Shown here: positions 47,667-59,437 of the stretch, in pieces | How the letters are laid out: every line of letters begins with the position of its first letter | How positions within the stretch are numbered: the first letter of the stretch is position 1 | Assembly: GCA_963966185.1 (NCBI GenBank) | Contig: CAWZYM010000389.1 | Span: 124,001 to 188,000 of the forward strand | Length of the DNA: 64,000 bases | Direction: 5' to 3' | DNA from: Rhabditoides inermis | Lineage: Eukaryota; Nematoda; Chromadorea; Rhabditida; Rhabditidae | Position numbers and translations under genes: made by a program | Notes under the pieces: model-generated | The model's input: only the letters and a program-made list of their open reading frames with translations | Database searches by the model: none | Told to the model about the DNA's origin: nothing

Positions 47667-49654
47667 ATGGGGTGCGGTAAGAGCAAGGAGGAGGAGAAAA
47701 AAGAAAAGTGGGCGGAACCGGTGGTTACGGTACGTATTCAATTGTACAATAAATAACATGTTACAAGGGAGGAGATTCGACGCTGAAATCAGAAGTAGCT
47801 GAGGTGTTTGGAGGGACAGATGGCACTTCCCTCTCCTCATTCACAGCATCTAAAGGGAAGGAAGTAAGAGAGAAAAGGAAGAAGAGCAAAGGGAAACTTA
47901 ATCTCACCGATGGAATCGTGCAGGTAGGTAGGCTATGAGACAATATTGTCATCAAGTGATTGCAGGATTACATCAATTTAGAAAAGTCGATTTATCAATT
48001 GGAAAGAAAGAATGTGATCAAGGTGAGTGAATCGAAATGTGAGTGCCAATTAAAATCAATGCGATTGCAGAAATATGAGTGGAAAAGTGCAATGGCAGAC
48101 GATCTGAAAATGACAGTCGATCAACTGGAGGCAACCTGGAAAGAACTCAAGAAACAGACGTAAGAGAATGAATGAGAGGGATGGGAAAGTGAGGAGTATT
48201 TGCAAGTGTCTGTTGCAGAGAGAAGGAGCGGGCTGACATGGCGAACATCGAACAGCCGTCTGTGAAGAGCTTCCTCAAGCAGCAGGGCAGTTGGGACGAG
48301 CGGATGGGGAAGGAGAAGCAAGAGTACCTGGATGCACTCAACAGACAGGAAGTCGCCGAGAAGGTAGACTGTGAGTCGAAAAGATATGAGAAAGGCATTT
48401 GCAGGAACTGAGAGGCGCGCAACTGCAGCATCAGAGGGCGGCGCGCATCGCAGAGATATACAAGGAGCAGGCGGACACACTCACCGGGCTGTACGACAAA
48501 CAAGACGCCATGCTCGGTACGCACATCTCGCGTTCGCAGCACTCTCTCTCGTTTCAGTGGACATCTTCGGCAGCGAGTACGCGTCTGAGCGGGAGAACAA
48601 GCTGGAGGGGGAGGTAAGAGCGCTTCGGTCCGTCTCCCCTCTACCCCCGTGTCTTTAGCCGTCGCGAGCCGCCACAGTTAGTGTGGTGATGGTGTGGCTG
48701 TTGTGTTGGTGTGTGGTGGTGGTGGTGTGTGTGTATGTGTATGTGTGTGTGTGGAGTGTGCTGCCCCTCTACTGGCTTCACAGACGGGCTAATGTGTATG
48801 GCGAGTGTTGAAGGTGGACGACATGATCGAATGGCAGCAGCGCGTCTCCCTCGCCATGTTCAAGTGGACCAATGGTACGTGCCCCCCCTCTCTCCCTCTA
48901 TCCTCCCTTGCAGGCCGCGTTCTCCTTGTCCACGCCAACACCCAGATGGCCTTTGGAATCACTCGCTGGCAGGAGCTTCCGAATATCGAACAAAAGTAAC
49001 GATCATATATATCTGTTTCTCGTACATGTCCTTCCAGCAACACTCGCATGCGGTATTTCGCGGGCGCGGAGGCGCGCAACAACTTCATCGCAGCCGGGCA
49101 GAACGTGCAGAGCTGCCGGGTGTACCTGGGAAAGGCGAGTGGCTGGATGATAGAGGAGAGACGAGGAGGGGGCTTGCAGGTGCAGTTCCCGTACGCGACG
49201 GAAGAGGAAATGGCCGAGATGGAGGCGATGGTGAACAGCGCCTTCAAGGACATACAGAGCGACGACACCATCAAGAAAGTACGCGGACAGGGCAAGGATA
49301 TCCGGTAACACGCTCGATTGCAGGCGCTGAAAGTCTACCAGACGACACACAAGAGCATTGCCTCGCTGATCCAGTGGTTCGACAAGGTCATCAACGAGAC
49401 CATCAGAAAGGATCTGGACAACGCGAATAACAAGGTAGAGCGGGAAAGGAGAGCGAAACATAGCAACACCGCTGTTGCAGGTGGTAGCGAAGCAGAAGGA
49501 ATTGCGGGAGGAGAGGCTGGCTCTGATGAGGAAGAAGGTGAAGGAGGAGCTCGGACGGGAGATGACATTCGAGTACGACGACATCAAGGAGGAGGACATT
49601 GAGAAGTGAGAGAGAACGAAAAGAGCGACGAGAGAGAGCGAAGGGGGAGAGAGA

Positions 49655-49709
<55 letters not shown>

Positions 49710-50225
49710 GAGAGGGAGAGAGAGAAAGGGAGAGAGAACTGATGAATTATAGGGAGCTGCTCGCTCTGGAAGCAGAGGCGGTGAAGGACGCGGGAGAACT
49801 GCCTGGAAAGGACCTATCGGTAAACTGCTACAACATTGTTGTGCACACATATTCCTTGCAGAACATCCTGAACCTGTCGCAGCCGGATGGCCGAGACCCC
49901 TCTCCTCTCCCACTCAACAAACTGGCGCCCATTCCCAGCAAGGATGCACTGTTCGGTAGGCAAACATGAAAGACAGACATCCAGATGTGGGTATTCAGGT
50001 GATGTGCAGCAGAAACTCACCGAGTTCTCGGCGACTCGCGCCACATTCGAGAAACGAAACACGGCACAGAGGGAGAAACAGGCGATAGCCCTTCAGGTGA
50101 GAGTGGCACATTCGGATGGGAGATGGTGTGAGTTGCAGGAGAAGCTGAAGCTGCGCCAGCAGAAGGGCCGCCGGACTCGCAAGCAGCGCCGAGACAGCAT
50201 CGCGGCCATCGAACAGCCTGCGTAG
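47667..50225 (+). CDS. N-myristoylated-type coiled-coil protein, uncharacterised
   Basis: ATG 47667-47669 opens MGCGKSKEEEKKEKW: Gly2 and Cys3 fit dual myristoylation/palmitoylation, so membrane anchoring is likely. TAG 50223-50225. About 12-13 exons give roughly 560 residues of mainly helical, charged sequence: DYINLEKSIYQLERKNVIK, MADDLKMTVDQLEATWKELK, GAQLQHQRAARIAEIYKEQA, MIEWQQRVSLAMFKWTN, a compact GRVLLVHANTQMAFGITRWQ and MRYFAGAEARNNFIAAGQNV module, then LKVYQTTHKSIASLIQWFDK, KELREERLALMRKKVKEELG, KLTEFSATRATFEKRNTAQR and a basic Arg/Lys end. The intron proposed at 49135-49179 is GC-AG or is retained in frame. A (GA)n run fills the intron before LLALEAEAVKDAG. Family not recognised. 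Confidence 0.78.
49662..49706. repeat. (GA)n microsatellite
   Basis: Over 20 GA units in a coiled-coil-gene intron, on the sense strand and close to the acceptor (AATTATAG near 49752), where a pyrimidine tract would normally lie. Confidence 0.95.
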
Positions 50226-50423
50226 ACACACACTGCTTGGGAGACGCTTATCTGTATACGAATGTAATCTTGGACAGTCGATATTGTGATAAATGTACAG
50301 CTCGATGTTTTCGTGGGCGACACAAAGATCCGTGCGTAGTGTGATGGGACGTGATGCAGCCGCACCTTTACTTTTCACATAGCATTTGAGAATAATTTTC
50401 CTATGCGTTAGCATGTCTACGCG

Positions 50424-51411
50424 GTGCCTGATAAGCCCCTCGCCAGTCGTCGCCTCGCCACTCGCCCAATGCTTCTCATACTCGCTCTAGCGGCCGCCGC
50501 CGCAGCTGCCGTCTACTTCTACTGGGTATCGAGGCACTACCCGTCCCCGCTCACCACTCACCCTCTGCCGTTCAGAAGTCGCAGCACCCGTGTGTCACGT
50601 GTCAGTCAGTGCGCAGTTCGAAGAGCACCAAGACCGCCATCTCGGTATCCCTCCTCCCCTCTCCTCTCCCCTCTCATCCGCCCCCTCCAGTTCGCCTCTC
50701 CCACCGTGCACACTGCCTCTCCCGCCCTGTCCACCCCCATCGCCACAGCCGCCCAAGCCACCTCGCCCAATGTCAAGTCGCCTCTAGTGGTACGGTGCCC
50801 CTATGTTACTGTATCTACTGTACTGTCTCAGAAGCCTGCTGGTCAGTCGGCGTCGCGTGTGCTGAGTCAGATCGACAAGCTGACAGCGACGACTCCCCAG
50901 CATCCGGCGTCTCCCTCTGCCTCTGTCTATGTGCCTGTGCCCATCCCTCCCCTTCCCTCCGCCACCGAAATGGCCACCGCCAAGGAACAGACGTCCGTGT
51001 GAGTTAGGCATACTGTAAAATACAGTACTTGTTGCACATAGGGTACTGAAGATGTCATCATAGATATAGATGTCATGGAAGAGCTTACCGCTTACCATAG
51101 CATACCGTATTTCAGCGTGGAGGCGCCTTCGAAGAAGACCAAGAAGAGCAAGAAGACCAAGAGGTCGCGTGATTCGAGGGCCAGCAGGTACGGTATAATA
51201 CCGTACACCCTTGACATTCTGATTCAGGCGCCGCGACCGTTCGAAGAAGAGCAGGAAGAGCAAGAAGTCTAAGAAGAGCAAGACTGAGAAGAAGGAGGAG
51301 GCGAGCAAGAAGGAGAAGTCTGCTGCTCCGTCGGATGCGCCTGTGGAGGCGGCCCCCGTTGCCGAGGCTGCTGCCCAGCCGGCGACTGGAGAGGAGGAGA
51401 AGAAGGAGTAG
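50424..51411 (+). CDS. Single-pass membrane protein with Lys/Ser-rich tail
   Basis: ATG 50424-50426, TAG 51409-51411. N-terminus MPDKPLASRRLATRPMLLIL then ALAAAAAAAVYFYW is a positively flanked hydrophobic anchor. Then KSQHPCVTCQSVRSSKSTKT, a Ser/Pro/Thr-rich part (FASPTVHTASPALSTPIATA; VYVPVPIPPLPSATEMATA), and a strongly basic end built of KK/KSKK units (SKKTKKSKKTKRSRDSRAS; SKKSRKSKKSKKSKTEKKEE) and Ala-rich tail ending EEEKKE. About 250 residues. Several introns contain short palindromes (for example 51188-51206). Function unknown; the CVTC pair is notable. Closely spaced between two plus-strand genes. Confidence 0.72.
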
Positions 51412-51626
51412 ATAGGATGCAAGCAATACAACTACACTAAACATTTACAGGACAATCCTTTAACAAGTCTTTCACGTTCTGTAATACTCGATGGCATCCA
51501 ATAAAGTATGCGCTTACAATTCGTTTGTTTGTTGAATTCTGATTCTAGTCATTTTGTGACAGTCAGAAATCGGCGGTTAATGCTGAACTATTCATTTCTC
51601 TCGTCTTCGGTGCGTCGATCGGTCGC

Positions 51627-52626
51627 ATGCGGTTTCTTCTCTTCCTCATCCTTGCTCTCGCAGTCGCAACCGTCGACAAATCACCGAAGAAGGCTCCGAA
51701 GGAGTTCGACTGCCTCACTCCCATCAACACCACCTTCACATGCACGGTGAGCAGTGCTGGGCCGGTGCTCACTCCCTGTTCAGTCTCCCGCCACGCAGTT
51801 CTGTCTGGCCAAGATCGATTCGCACAAGTCCGAGATATACATGGACTGCGTCAGTGAGAGCAAGCAGCTCACTCATCTCACGTAGGCCACTCTTCCGCCT
51901 TCCTCTATCCTGCTTCAGGAAGACGCTGTGCTCGTCGTCCGGCGTGCACTGCTCGGCGAGGACGGCGCTGGAGAACGGGACGAGTGTGGACGAGTTCCAC
52001 TGCTGCTGCAGCGGGGACAAGTGTCTGGTCGTGGTGAGCATACCCCCTCTATTTCTCTCTCTCTCTCTCTCTGTATGTCCTTCACTCTTCCTCGCAGGAC
52101 GATGTTCTGGAGAGGAAGGAGGCGCACGACCACCCCCCTCCCCCGCCCGCTCCCCACGTGCCCATGTTCTCCGACGGTGTCATCGTCGTGTTCTGCGCGT
52201 CCGTCGTCGTCTTCGTCGGCGCCAAGGTCGTCGTCGGTGCGTGTCCCCCCGTCTCACTCTCTCCACCCGTCTGCTTCAGGCCTGGTCTTCTTCGAGATGT
52301 ACATGCAGTGGGCTCGCGCAGGATGCGACCGCCACGGCAAGACGCCGCGCCTCAAGAAACCCAAGCGTGAGAGTGCCTGCCACTGTGCCGTCCATCACCC
52401 TCTTTTTCAGCGCACGGCGCTCTGGCGAGGGCGATCGCGGCGGCTATTCCGAAGGATGTGCCTGCCACAGCCACAGCCAACAGCCTCACTCCCGCCGCCA
52501 CCAGCCAGAACGAAGTCAAACCGTCAGTTGTCCACGCCGTGTTGTCCAGTCATTGCTCTCGGTTTCAGTTCGCAAGAGCCAGCGACTGCGGCGACTGCGA
52601 CGGCAGAGGGCAAGAAGCAGAAGTAG
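51627..52626 (+). CDS. ET-module/three-finger type I membrane protein
   Basis: ATG 51627-51629, TAG 52624-52626. Signal peptide MRFLLFLILALAVATV; ectodomain with FDCLTPINTTFTC, TQFCLAKIDSHKSEIYMDCV, CSSSGVHCSARTALENGTSV and FHCCCSGDKC. The final CCC-x-x-x-x-C matches the nematode ET module/activin-receptor-like three-finger pattern. A transmembrane segment MFSDGVIVVFCASVVVFVGA KVVVGLVFFEM follows, then a cytoplasmic tail rich in Ala, Thr and Pro ending GKKQK. Two N-glycosylation sequons (NTT, NGT) lie in the ectodomain. About 250 residues. The preceding gene has AATAAA at 51499-51504 and a plausible acceptor (ATTCTAG, 51549) about 45 nt later, so this gene may be the downstream member of an operon. 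Ligand and role unknown. Confidence 0.78.
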
Positions 52627-54057
52627 ACGGGATGGGTGGAGTGACCGCGTGCCATCCCTCCCTGTCTACTCCCAATCCCGCTGATAGTAATGATAAGCCA
52701 AGAAATCAGTGCGACTCTTCGTTAATCCTTCCGATCGTTTTTCCTATCACCACGTTCTCATCCCGAAATGGTCTCATCGTGTCGCGTGCGTATAAATAGT
52801 GTTTGATCTCGCGGGTTTAGCGTGTTGTTGTTGACAGCGGCCAGTTAGCCTCTCCTCTCCTTTCAGTGTACCCCTCTCTCTCTCACCCGAGGGTGTGCTC
52901 TCGAATGGTCCCATTGTGGGTACTCGACTCGAAACGTGAGTCCGCCAGTGTCATTCAATGACCTTCGCAATTCGCGCGGTCCCCTATACCCATACCCATC
53001 AATATCTTCCATTCCTATACCAACCAGAAAACACAATGTCGTTTCTGGATGGTACCCAAGGATATAGTTTTCTGTGATCTTTCTTAAATCATTCCATATT
53101 TTTACACTCTTTGCACTCCCCGACAATGTCATTATCCTTTCCGTGTATATTTTTATTCTTTTCCAGCCGTCTTGGTGGAGCCGCGAGTCGAAAGAAGGCA
53201 TGTTATCTGGTGTTAAGCGGGAGCTTTGATATCTCAGTCTTTTCATCTCTCTCTCTGTATCGTGTGTGTATCTTCGGCAGCTTATCGAAAAACGCTAACA
53301 ATTAGGTGATTATTTCTGTAGAGTGTCGTTGTGTACCTATCTTCTCTCACATTGCAACACGTGTGTCAATCAGGATCTCGACAATCCATTTTTATCCTAG
53401 ACGGCTCCATTAGCTACCGTCAAAAATCCGGTCCATTGCCAAAACACCTTCAATGTTTGTTTTATCTTATCCATTTCTGATTGCTTTGATTCATTGTGTT
53501 GATACCCGCTATAACATAAGTGTCATGTATAATGCATGTGGTACATTTTTATTTGTAGATCATGTAAACAAGCGCGCACCTCGTATTGGGTGGCGCCACA
53601 TTTCTCGCAGCTTCTCCCACCCGTTCCGATGCTCTTTATCAGTGTCTGTATTTTGGAGCAGAGATACGGCGAGTCTGGAGTGGAAATCCCCCCAGTCACT
53701 CGGAAACATGCGCTCATTCATTGTTTCGATAAGCGCCCGTAGTGCGGCGAGTGATCAGCGCCCATCTGTGGAATGTCAACCTATTCCGACCCACCACGTG
53801 TTGATAGTGATAGTGTTGATGATCCGAGGCGCAGTTACGCACTATTATCTAAGCTCGCCGTGCTAAAAGGTCGGAATGTGCACCCGATTAATATCTATAG
53901 CTAGCACTTGCTATGTCCTGCTGATATCCACGTATCAACCCCTCTCTCCCTTCTACTATATAACTCTTTTATCCGCATACTCGTTGCATAGTTTTGCCGC
54001 GTGTGATAATACTTATAATTAATAATAATTGTTGCAAATTACTTCTTTTTTTAGAAT
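52627..54057. other. Intergenic region
   Basis: Upstream of the Spinster gene. Contains an unsupported minus-strand open frame (52863-53246, about 127 codons) and no recognised RNA gene. A TTTTTTTAG acceptor lies immediately before the Spinster start codon. Confidence 0.5.
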
Positions 54058-57000
54058 ATGGAGCAGAATAAGAGAAAGAACACTCTCGATCCGCAGAACT
54101 GCTTGGAAACGGAAGACGACTTCGATTCCGACACTTATTCCAACGGGTGAGTCCGCGTCCGCAACACTGTCATAATAACGATGAATCGAAATGGAATTCG
54201 TGTGAGTCACAAGGTTTCTGTATGCCGAAAATGACAAAACAGCGTGAAAACGACATGTCGTTGTGATTAAGTTGTTCTTCCGGCGTGTTCTCTCTCTCTC
54301 TCTCTCTCTTTCTATGAGAACCGGTCTATCCGTCATCTCTTCATCCATCGATCCCAGTCCCTTTCCCATCGCGCACCACTACTAATACAGCACCACACGA
54401 TTAGTGTATTTCGATTATGTGAGCGAATGCGCATCAATATTCAATTTTCCGCTGTGTATTGTTATTTTAACTGCAAACACAGCCACTATGCGCTACTACA
54501 ATTTGTCTCGTTTCTATATCTAATCGTTCTCGTGTTTTAATGCCTTGAAGTGCATACGGCATACATCTTGCTTTTCGTGCACTCTTTACTTTTGCTTCTC
54601 GAATCTGTGATTGGAATTCGACCTTATGTGATGCGTAGAACAATCAACACACGAGATTAGGGAAAGGATGTCGATGACAGTGGTGGGATGGCGCCATCTA
54701 GACACTCCAACACCCCAGTGTCCACGACACTTTCACATCAGCCCGCACTCTCGCCAAAATATCGGCATACGGTACCGCATACACAAATACCCACAACATC
54801 TTCGCCACTGCTTTATTCGTCTATTACGAAGCAGTTGCTCACTTCCTGAATCGTTTTCGTTAATAGTTCATGTTATCAAAACAACATGAACGCAGAGCAA
54901 TTTTGCTCCCTTTGCCAACATTTCGCGGCATCCGTTCCGATAGGCTCTTTTATGGATGGAATCTGGAATGTTATGATATTTTAATAGTCAAATGGTTGGA
55001 TCAGTAGATTAGAAGACACGTGTGTTTAGTTTGAAGTGTTCCCATACTCCTCTCACCCACCCAATCTATTCGCGGAACCTTCACGTGTTCTTTTCCACCT
55101 GTAGTAATAGGCGCGTATACACGCGCCTCATAATATCCACTATTGCGCATTCATTTTCAGTTTCTCACGGTTGTCGTCGCTTCGACGGAAGATGACGTCT
55201 TCTTCATCTGTAAGACACTCAATGCAACCAGAAACACGCAAACCAACCATCAGGTAAATCGACGGACGGACGCATGCGAAACTCATGTTTTTTTTTACAG
55301 AAGCTACATTCAAATTGGAATTCTATTCGTCATCAACCTCCTCAATTACATGGACAGATACACAGTGGCAGGTATGGCGTCATTAGAAAACTTTAGTACT
55401 ATTCTTCGAAGTCTTTTAATTCTCGCTACCAGAGTCCCAGAGTGATCGCACTGAATCCATTGAGTACAGTATGCTCTTGCTTGCAGGTGTTCTTACGGAC
55501 ATTCAAAACTACTACGATATAAACGATGCGGAGGGAGGACTGCTGCAGACCATATTCATTGCCACATTCATCATGTTCTCACCTCTATGCGGATACCTTG
55601 GAGACAGGTAGGGAGAGAGAGACACAAAGAGAGAGGGAGAGGGAGAGAGATAGATAGATAGAGAGAGAGAGGTCATGTTCAGATACAACCGCAAGTGGAT
55701 CATGGTATGCGGCATCACCATCTGGTTGTCAGCCGTCTTTGCATCGTCCTTCATTCCTAAGGACGTGAGTCGCTTTCTTTCATTCCTATTTTATACCATT
55801 GTTTGTTTTCAGGCGTTTGTAGCGTTCCTCATCATGCGAGGAATCGTGGGAGTGGGAGAGGCGAGCTATGCTATCATCTCTCCCTCCATCATTGCCGGTC
55901 AGTCCCCCCCCCTCTCTCTCCTTCTCTAACCCCTCCTTTATTAAGACATGTTCACGGGGCAGCTCCGTTCTCGCATGTTCATGCTCTTCTACTTTGCCAT
56001 TCCCGTCGGCAGGTTTGTCCATTTCTGATTCGTCACTCGTCTCGTCTATTTTTATCGGCTTTTCCATGCTTTCTGTAATATCTGATCGCTGATTACTTGT
56101 AATCTGTTGATAAGCGTGGTAGGCTGACAGCACACGAAACCAGAGCGGGGAATCAGGCCTGTCAAAAATCAGAGAGCACACAAACAGGGGGCTGTCAATG
56201 ATTGCGAGTAATCACGCAATTTACGTTCTAGAGGCGCTCGGAGGCAACAAATAATGATAAACAAACCTAATTTTAGTGGCATGGGGTACATGGTTGGATC
56301 GACGGTGGCGGCAGCGTTCAACGATTGGAAGTGGGGAATCCGAATCACTGGATTCTTCGGTGAGACGATAACGCAATAAATATAAAATATACTAGTTTTT
56401 TTCAAACAACAGACAAGTGTTTGTATGTGCTGTGAAACTGGTAACTTTGTTCAGGTGTGATCTGTCTGGCTGCGATCATTCTGTTCGTGCAGGAGCCCGA
56501 GAGGGGCGCACTCGACGTCGATCCGAAGAAGAAGGTACTCTAGCCACACTCGCTCACTCACACTCACCCATTCTTGTTCAGAAGGTAGCCGCCACTACCT
56601 ACTGGCAGGATCTCAAGTCGCTACTGCACAAGTGAGTATTATTCTTATTTCCTTTTTACATGTTTTCAAACACTTCCCTTTCAGCCGCACCTATGTCACA
56701 TCGACCGTTGGATACACTGCTGTCGTTTTTGTAGCAGGTATATTCCAAGTGCATTACAGTAGCCCTATATTCTTGTTCAGGCACTCTTTCGTGGTGGGTT
56801 CCGACGTGCATCGAGCACTCGTACGCGATGAGGGAGGGAAAGAACCGCACCAGCGATCTCTCATCGGATACCAAGGGATCGTGAGTACATCATAGCATCA
56901 TCTGCAAACAATCACATTTTGTTCAGTGTTGCTCTGACGTTCGGTGCGATCACAGTTGTGGCTGGAATCGTGGGAGTCACTCTGGGAACAGTCTTGTCGC

Positions 57001-57076
57001 AGATGCTGCGCACCGGAAAGTGGTGCCTGGCGTGCGTCAAAACGAACCGATCCGATCCCATCATTTGCGCCGTGAG

Positions 57077-57140
<64 letters not shown>

Positions 57141-58327
57141 CCCCATATTTTAGATCGGAGCCGCTATCGCCGCCCCTCTTCTATTCCTCGGACTCCGTCT
57201 CATCGATGAGAACATCGCTGGAGCTTACGTGAGTTTTTTGATGTGTTTTATTTTTGTTGATCACATGTTGCATTTTCAGGTCGCTATCTTCTTCACCATC
57301 ACTGGTCTCTGCTTCAATTGGGCCATCAATGTCGATATGCTGATGGTGAGTGCTGATTCTCTTCATTTATATTTTTCTCTTCAATCTCGAATCCTCTCCT
57401 TTATAGAATAGAACTCTTCATCTAATACTACGCTTATACTCTGATACTAATCGTACACTTGCTAGATCACAGATAGTGAGATTCGAGAGTTGCCGTTGTG
57501 TCCGGATCTGTTGTACCCGCGTAGCGTGTATTTCTTATCGCTTTCCTTGTTCACTCGATTTCTCTTTGATACCACGCGACACGCGTGATTTCGACCTCTC
57601 ATCTCGCTGATTCGTCGAGATAAAACCCAAATTATGAGCCGGCCACATGATATCGACGAATGGTGCAAAATTGACAAGAGTTGATTAGAGTTGACTCACA
57701 TCAATAACGAAGGGGATCGCTCTTTTCAGGCGACTGTGATCCCGTCTCGGCGCAACGTGGCCAACTCGTGGCAGATCCTCATCTCCCATCTCTGTGGAGA
57801 TGGCTCCGGACCATACATCATCGGAGCTGTGAGTGACACAAAAGTAAAACCATCGTACTTGGTTGTATGGTAGAGATAGACATCTTTGATCGATTCGTAT
57901 TTCATAGTAATCTATAACATCAGAGAAAGTCTATGGAAGTCTTTTTCTAGATCTCTGACGGGATTCGCGCTGGCAACGATTCGCCCCGGGCAAACTTCGA
58001 TGCGCTCATTGTAAGCCAGGGAGAGAGGGGGGGGGGGGTGAACGGGGGAAGGAGAGATACAGAGAGAGCGTATCATCACCAAGCATGTTTTGCAGACAGC
58101 GTTCTACCTGCCGAACGCTTTTCTCATCCTCTCTGCAATCATGTTCGGTTCCGCCGCACTGTTCTACAACAGAGACGTGCAGCGATTCGCCGATGAGCTA
58201 TGTGAGTAACCAACATTCTATTTGTATACATGTTGCCTATTCCCCTGTTTCAGACAACGAGGAGCAGGGCACGCCTGTCGAGTCTCTTCCCTCCAAGAAG
58301 TCTCCCTCATCCGGCCCCAGCCAATGA
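54058..58327 (+). CDS. spin: Spinster-family MFS transporter
   Basis: ATG 54058-54060 just after the acceptor CTTTTTTTAG; TGA 58325-58327. About 560 residues. N-terminal cytosolic part, then MFS helices: IQIGILFVINLLNYMDRYTV AG; GGLLQTIFIATFIMFSPLCG YLGDRYNRKWIM (the conserved GxLxDR loop); FLIMRGIVGVGEASYAIISP, the Spinster RGxVGxGEASY motif; FFGVICLAAIILFVQEPERG; TSTVGYTAVVFVAGTLSWWV P; FAITVVAGIVGVTLGTVLSQ; IGAAIAAPLLFLGLRLI; LCFNWAINVDMLM; PSRRNVANSWQILISHLCGD GSGPYIIGAISDGIR. Acidic C-terminus. Spinsters are lysosomal/late endosomal lysophospholipid or sphingolipid-type transporters. The second exon runs from FSRLSSLRRKMTSSSS into the TM1 exon. A (CT)n run sits in one intron. Confidence 0.93.
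57078..57136. repeat. (CT)n microsatellite
   Basis: About 29 CT units in a Spinster intron, sense strand, shortly before the acceptor CATATTTTAG; it provides an exceptionally long polypyrimidine tract. Confidence 0.95.
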
Positions 58328-58476
58328 CAACACAGCTTTCGACGCGACCGAATGAGGGGCGCGGAAGAGAGAAAGGGAGAGAGAGTCTCGCTCTGCTTGT
58401 ATGTTCAATGTGTATTTCACGCGCCTCTGCGCTCATATCTCCACACGGGTTAGCATTGTCATTTGTGATAAACGTA

Positions 58477-59333
58477 TCATTCACTGATGTGGTCGAGTGC
58501 GTCTTTCACGTACGTCCGCCAGTCGACGTCTCCGTTGCGGCGGATCGCCAGGTGATTCAGCATCACCTTCACCTCACCGGCGGACAGAGGCTCACCTGAC
58601 AATGCACTTGTCTATCCATGACAACATGACAGCTCACCAATGGTAGTCAACATCTCGATCAGCTTGTTCTTGTTGATGAACCGACTGTCGCATATTGTCT
58701 GGAAACATATTTTTTTCAATAAATAAACACAAGCTCACTCCGAATGCGGCAATCACCATCTTTGGCGGATCGCGGCGCCACTCACCACCCTGAAAAACAG
58801 GTGTTCTTAGATGACGAAACGAAAGAAGGGAGCGGGGCTAATCACACACCTCGGTGGCGGCTACGATGCGCGGTAGGAGACTGTCGAAGGGCACCTTGTC
58901 GTTCTTCTTCGGCACCTGCCCACACAACTCGTCCACCTGCTGTTGCGTCGGAGAAAACTCCAGACACCTGACATCCCTCTCTCTCCCTCCCTCCCTTTCC
59001 CTTCTTCTCACCTCAGCACATGTCCCACATCGGCCACCTCTATGCAACCGTCTCCTTCCTCGTCGAATATATTGAAAATCTCGTGCACTTTTTCGCGAAG
59101 CTCATCTATAAATGCCTTCTGCTAAATTTGACTTCCTAATTATGCCAGCGTGACATTTACAATTCCAATGGGATGCGACATTCTTATCTCCGAGGCAACA
59201 AACATCTCCACCCCATCCACCCACCAATCCGATGATCCGATGTCTGCGAGAGCGTCTCCAGTTTAGCATCTTCCTCCAAATCCGACAACACCATCGCAAT
59301 CGCTTGGCGCATGCAAAAGCCAATGCTGCTCAT
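58477..59333 (-). CDS. EFCAB2: EFCAB2/DRC8-like EF-hand protein
   Basis: Stop TGA 58477-58479; ATG proposed at 59331-59333 (MSSIGFCMRQAIAMVLSDLE) but the first exon boundary is uncertain. Core: AFIDELREKVHEIFNIFDEE GDGCIEVADVGHVLRCLEF, an EF-hand with D-x-E-x-D-G loop; FSPTQQQVDELCGQVPKKND; VPFDSLLPRIVAATE; MVIAAFG; SRFINKNKLIEMLTTIGEPL SAGEVKVMLNHLAIRRNGDV DWRTYVKDALDHISE. Layout and the GEPLS..EV..ML motif match EFCAB2, subunit 8 of the nexin-dynein regulatory complex of motile cilia, rather than calmodulin. The second half has lost canonical calcium residues, as in EFCAB2. About 200 residues. Confidence 0.72.
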
Positions 59334-59421
59334 ACTAGGCCGTGCACACTCAACCACACTTCCTGTCCGCCCAGAAAGCTCCACCCTCCACTGCACGACA
59401 AATCAACACTTCATTCCAAAA

Positions 59422-59437
59422 CACGGAATATTCCGTG
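59422..59437. repeat. Perfect 16-bp palindrome
   Basis: CACGGAATATTCCGTG, between the DRAP1-like gene (stop 59699) and the EFCAB2-like gene start on the minus strand. It could be a protein-binding dyad or a hairpin in a polycistronic spacer. Confidence 0.9.

Noticed and set aside
53150..53220. Possible 5S rRNA or SL RNA gene near GGTGTTAAGCGGGAGC
   Set aside because: Only a short resemblance; no conserved 5S or spliced-leader core sequence found on either strand in the window.
52863..53246. 127-codon minus-strand open frame upstream of Spinster
   Set aside because: Not low-complexity, but no domain, no splice partners and no homologous motif; can arise by chance in 64 kb. Kept only as an unsupported observation.
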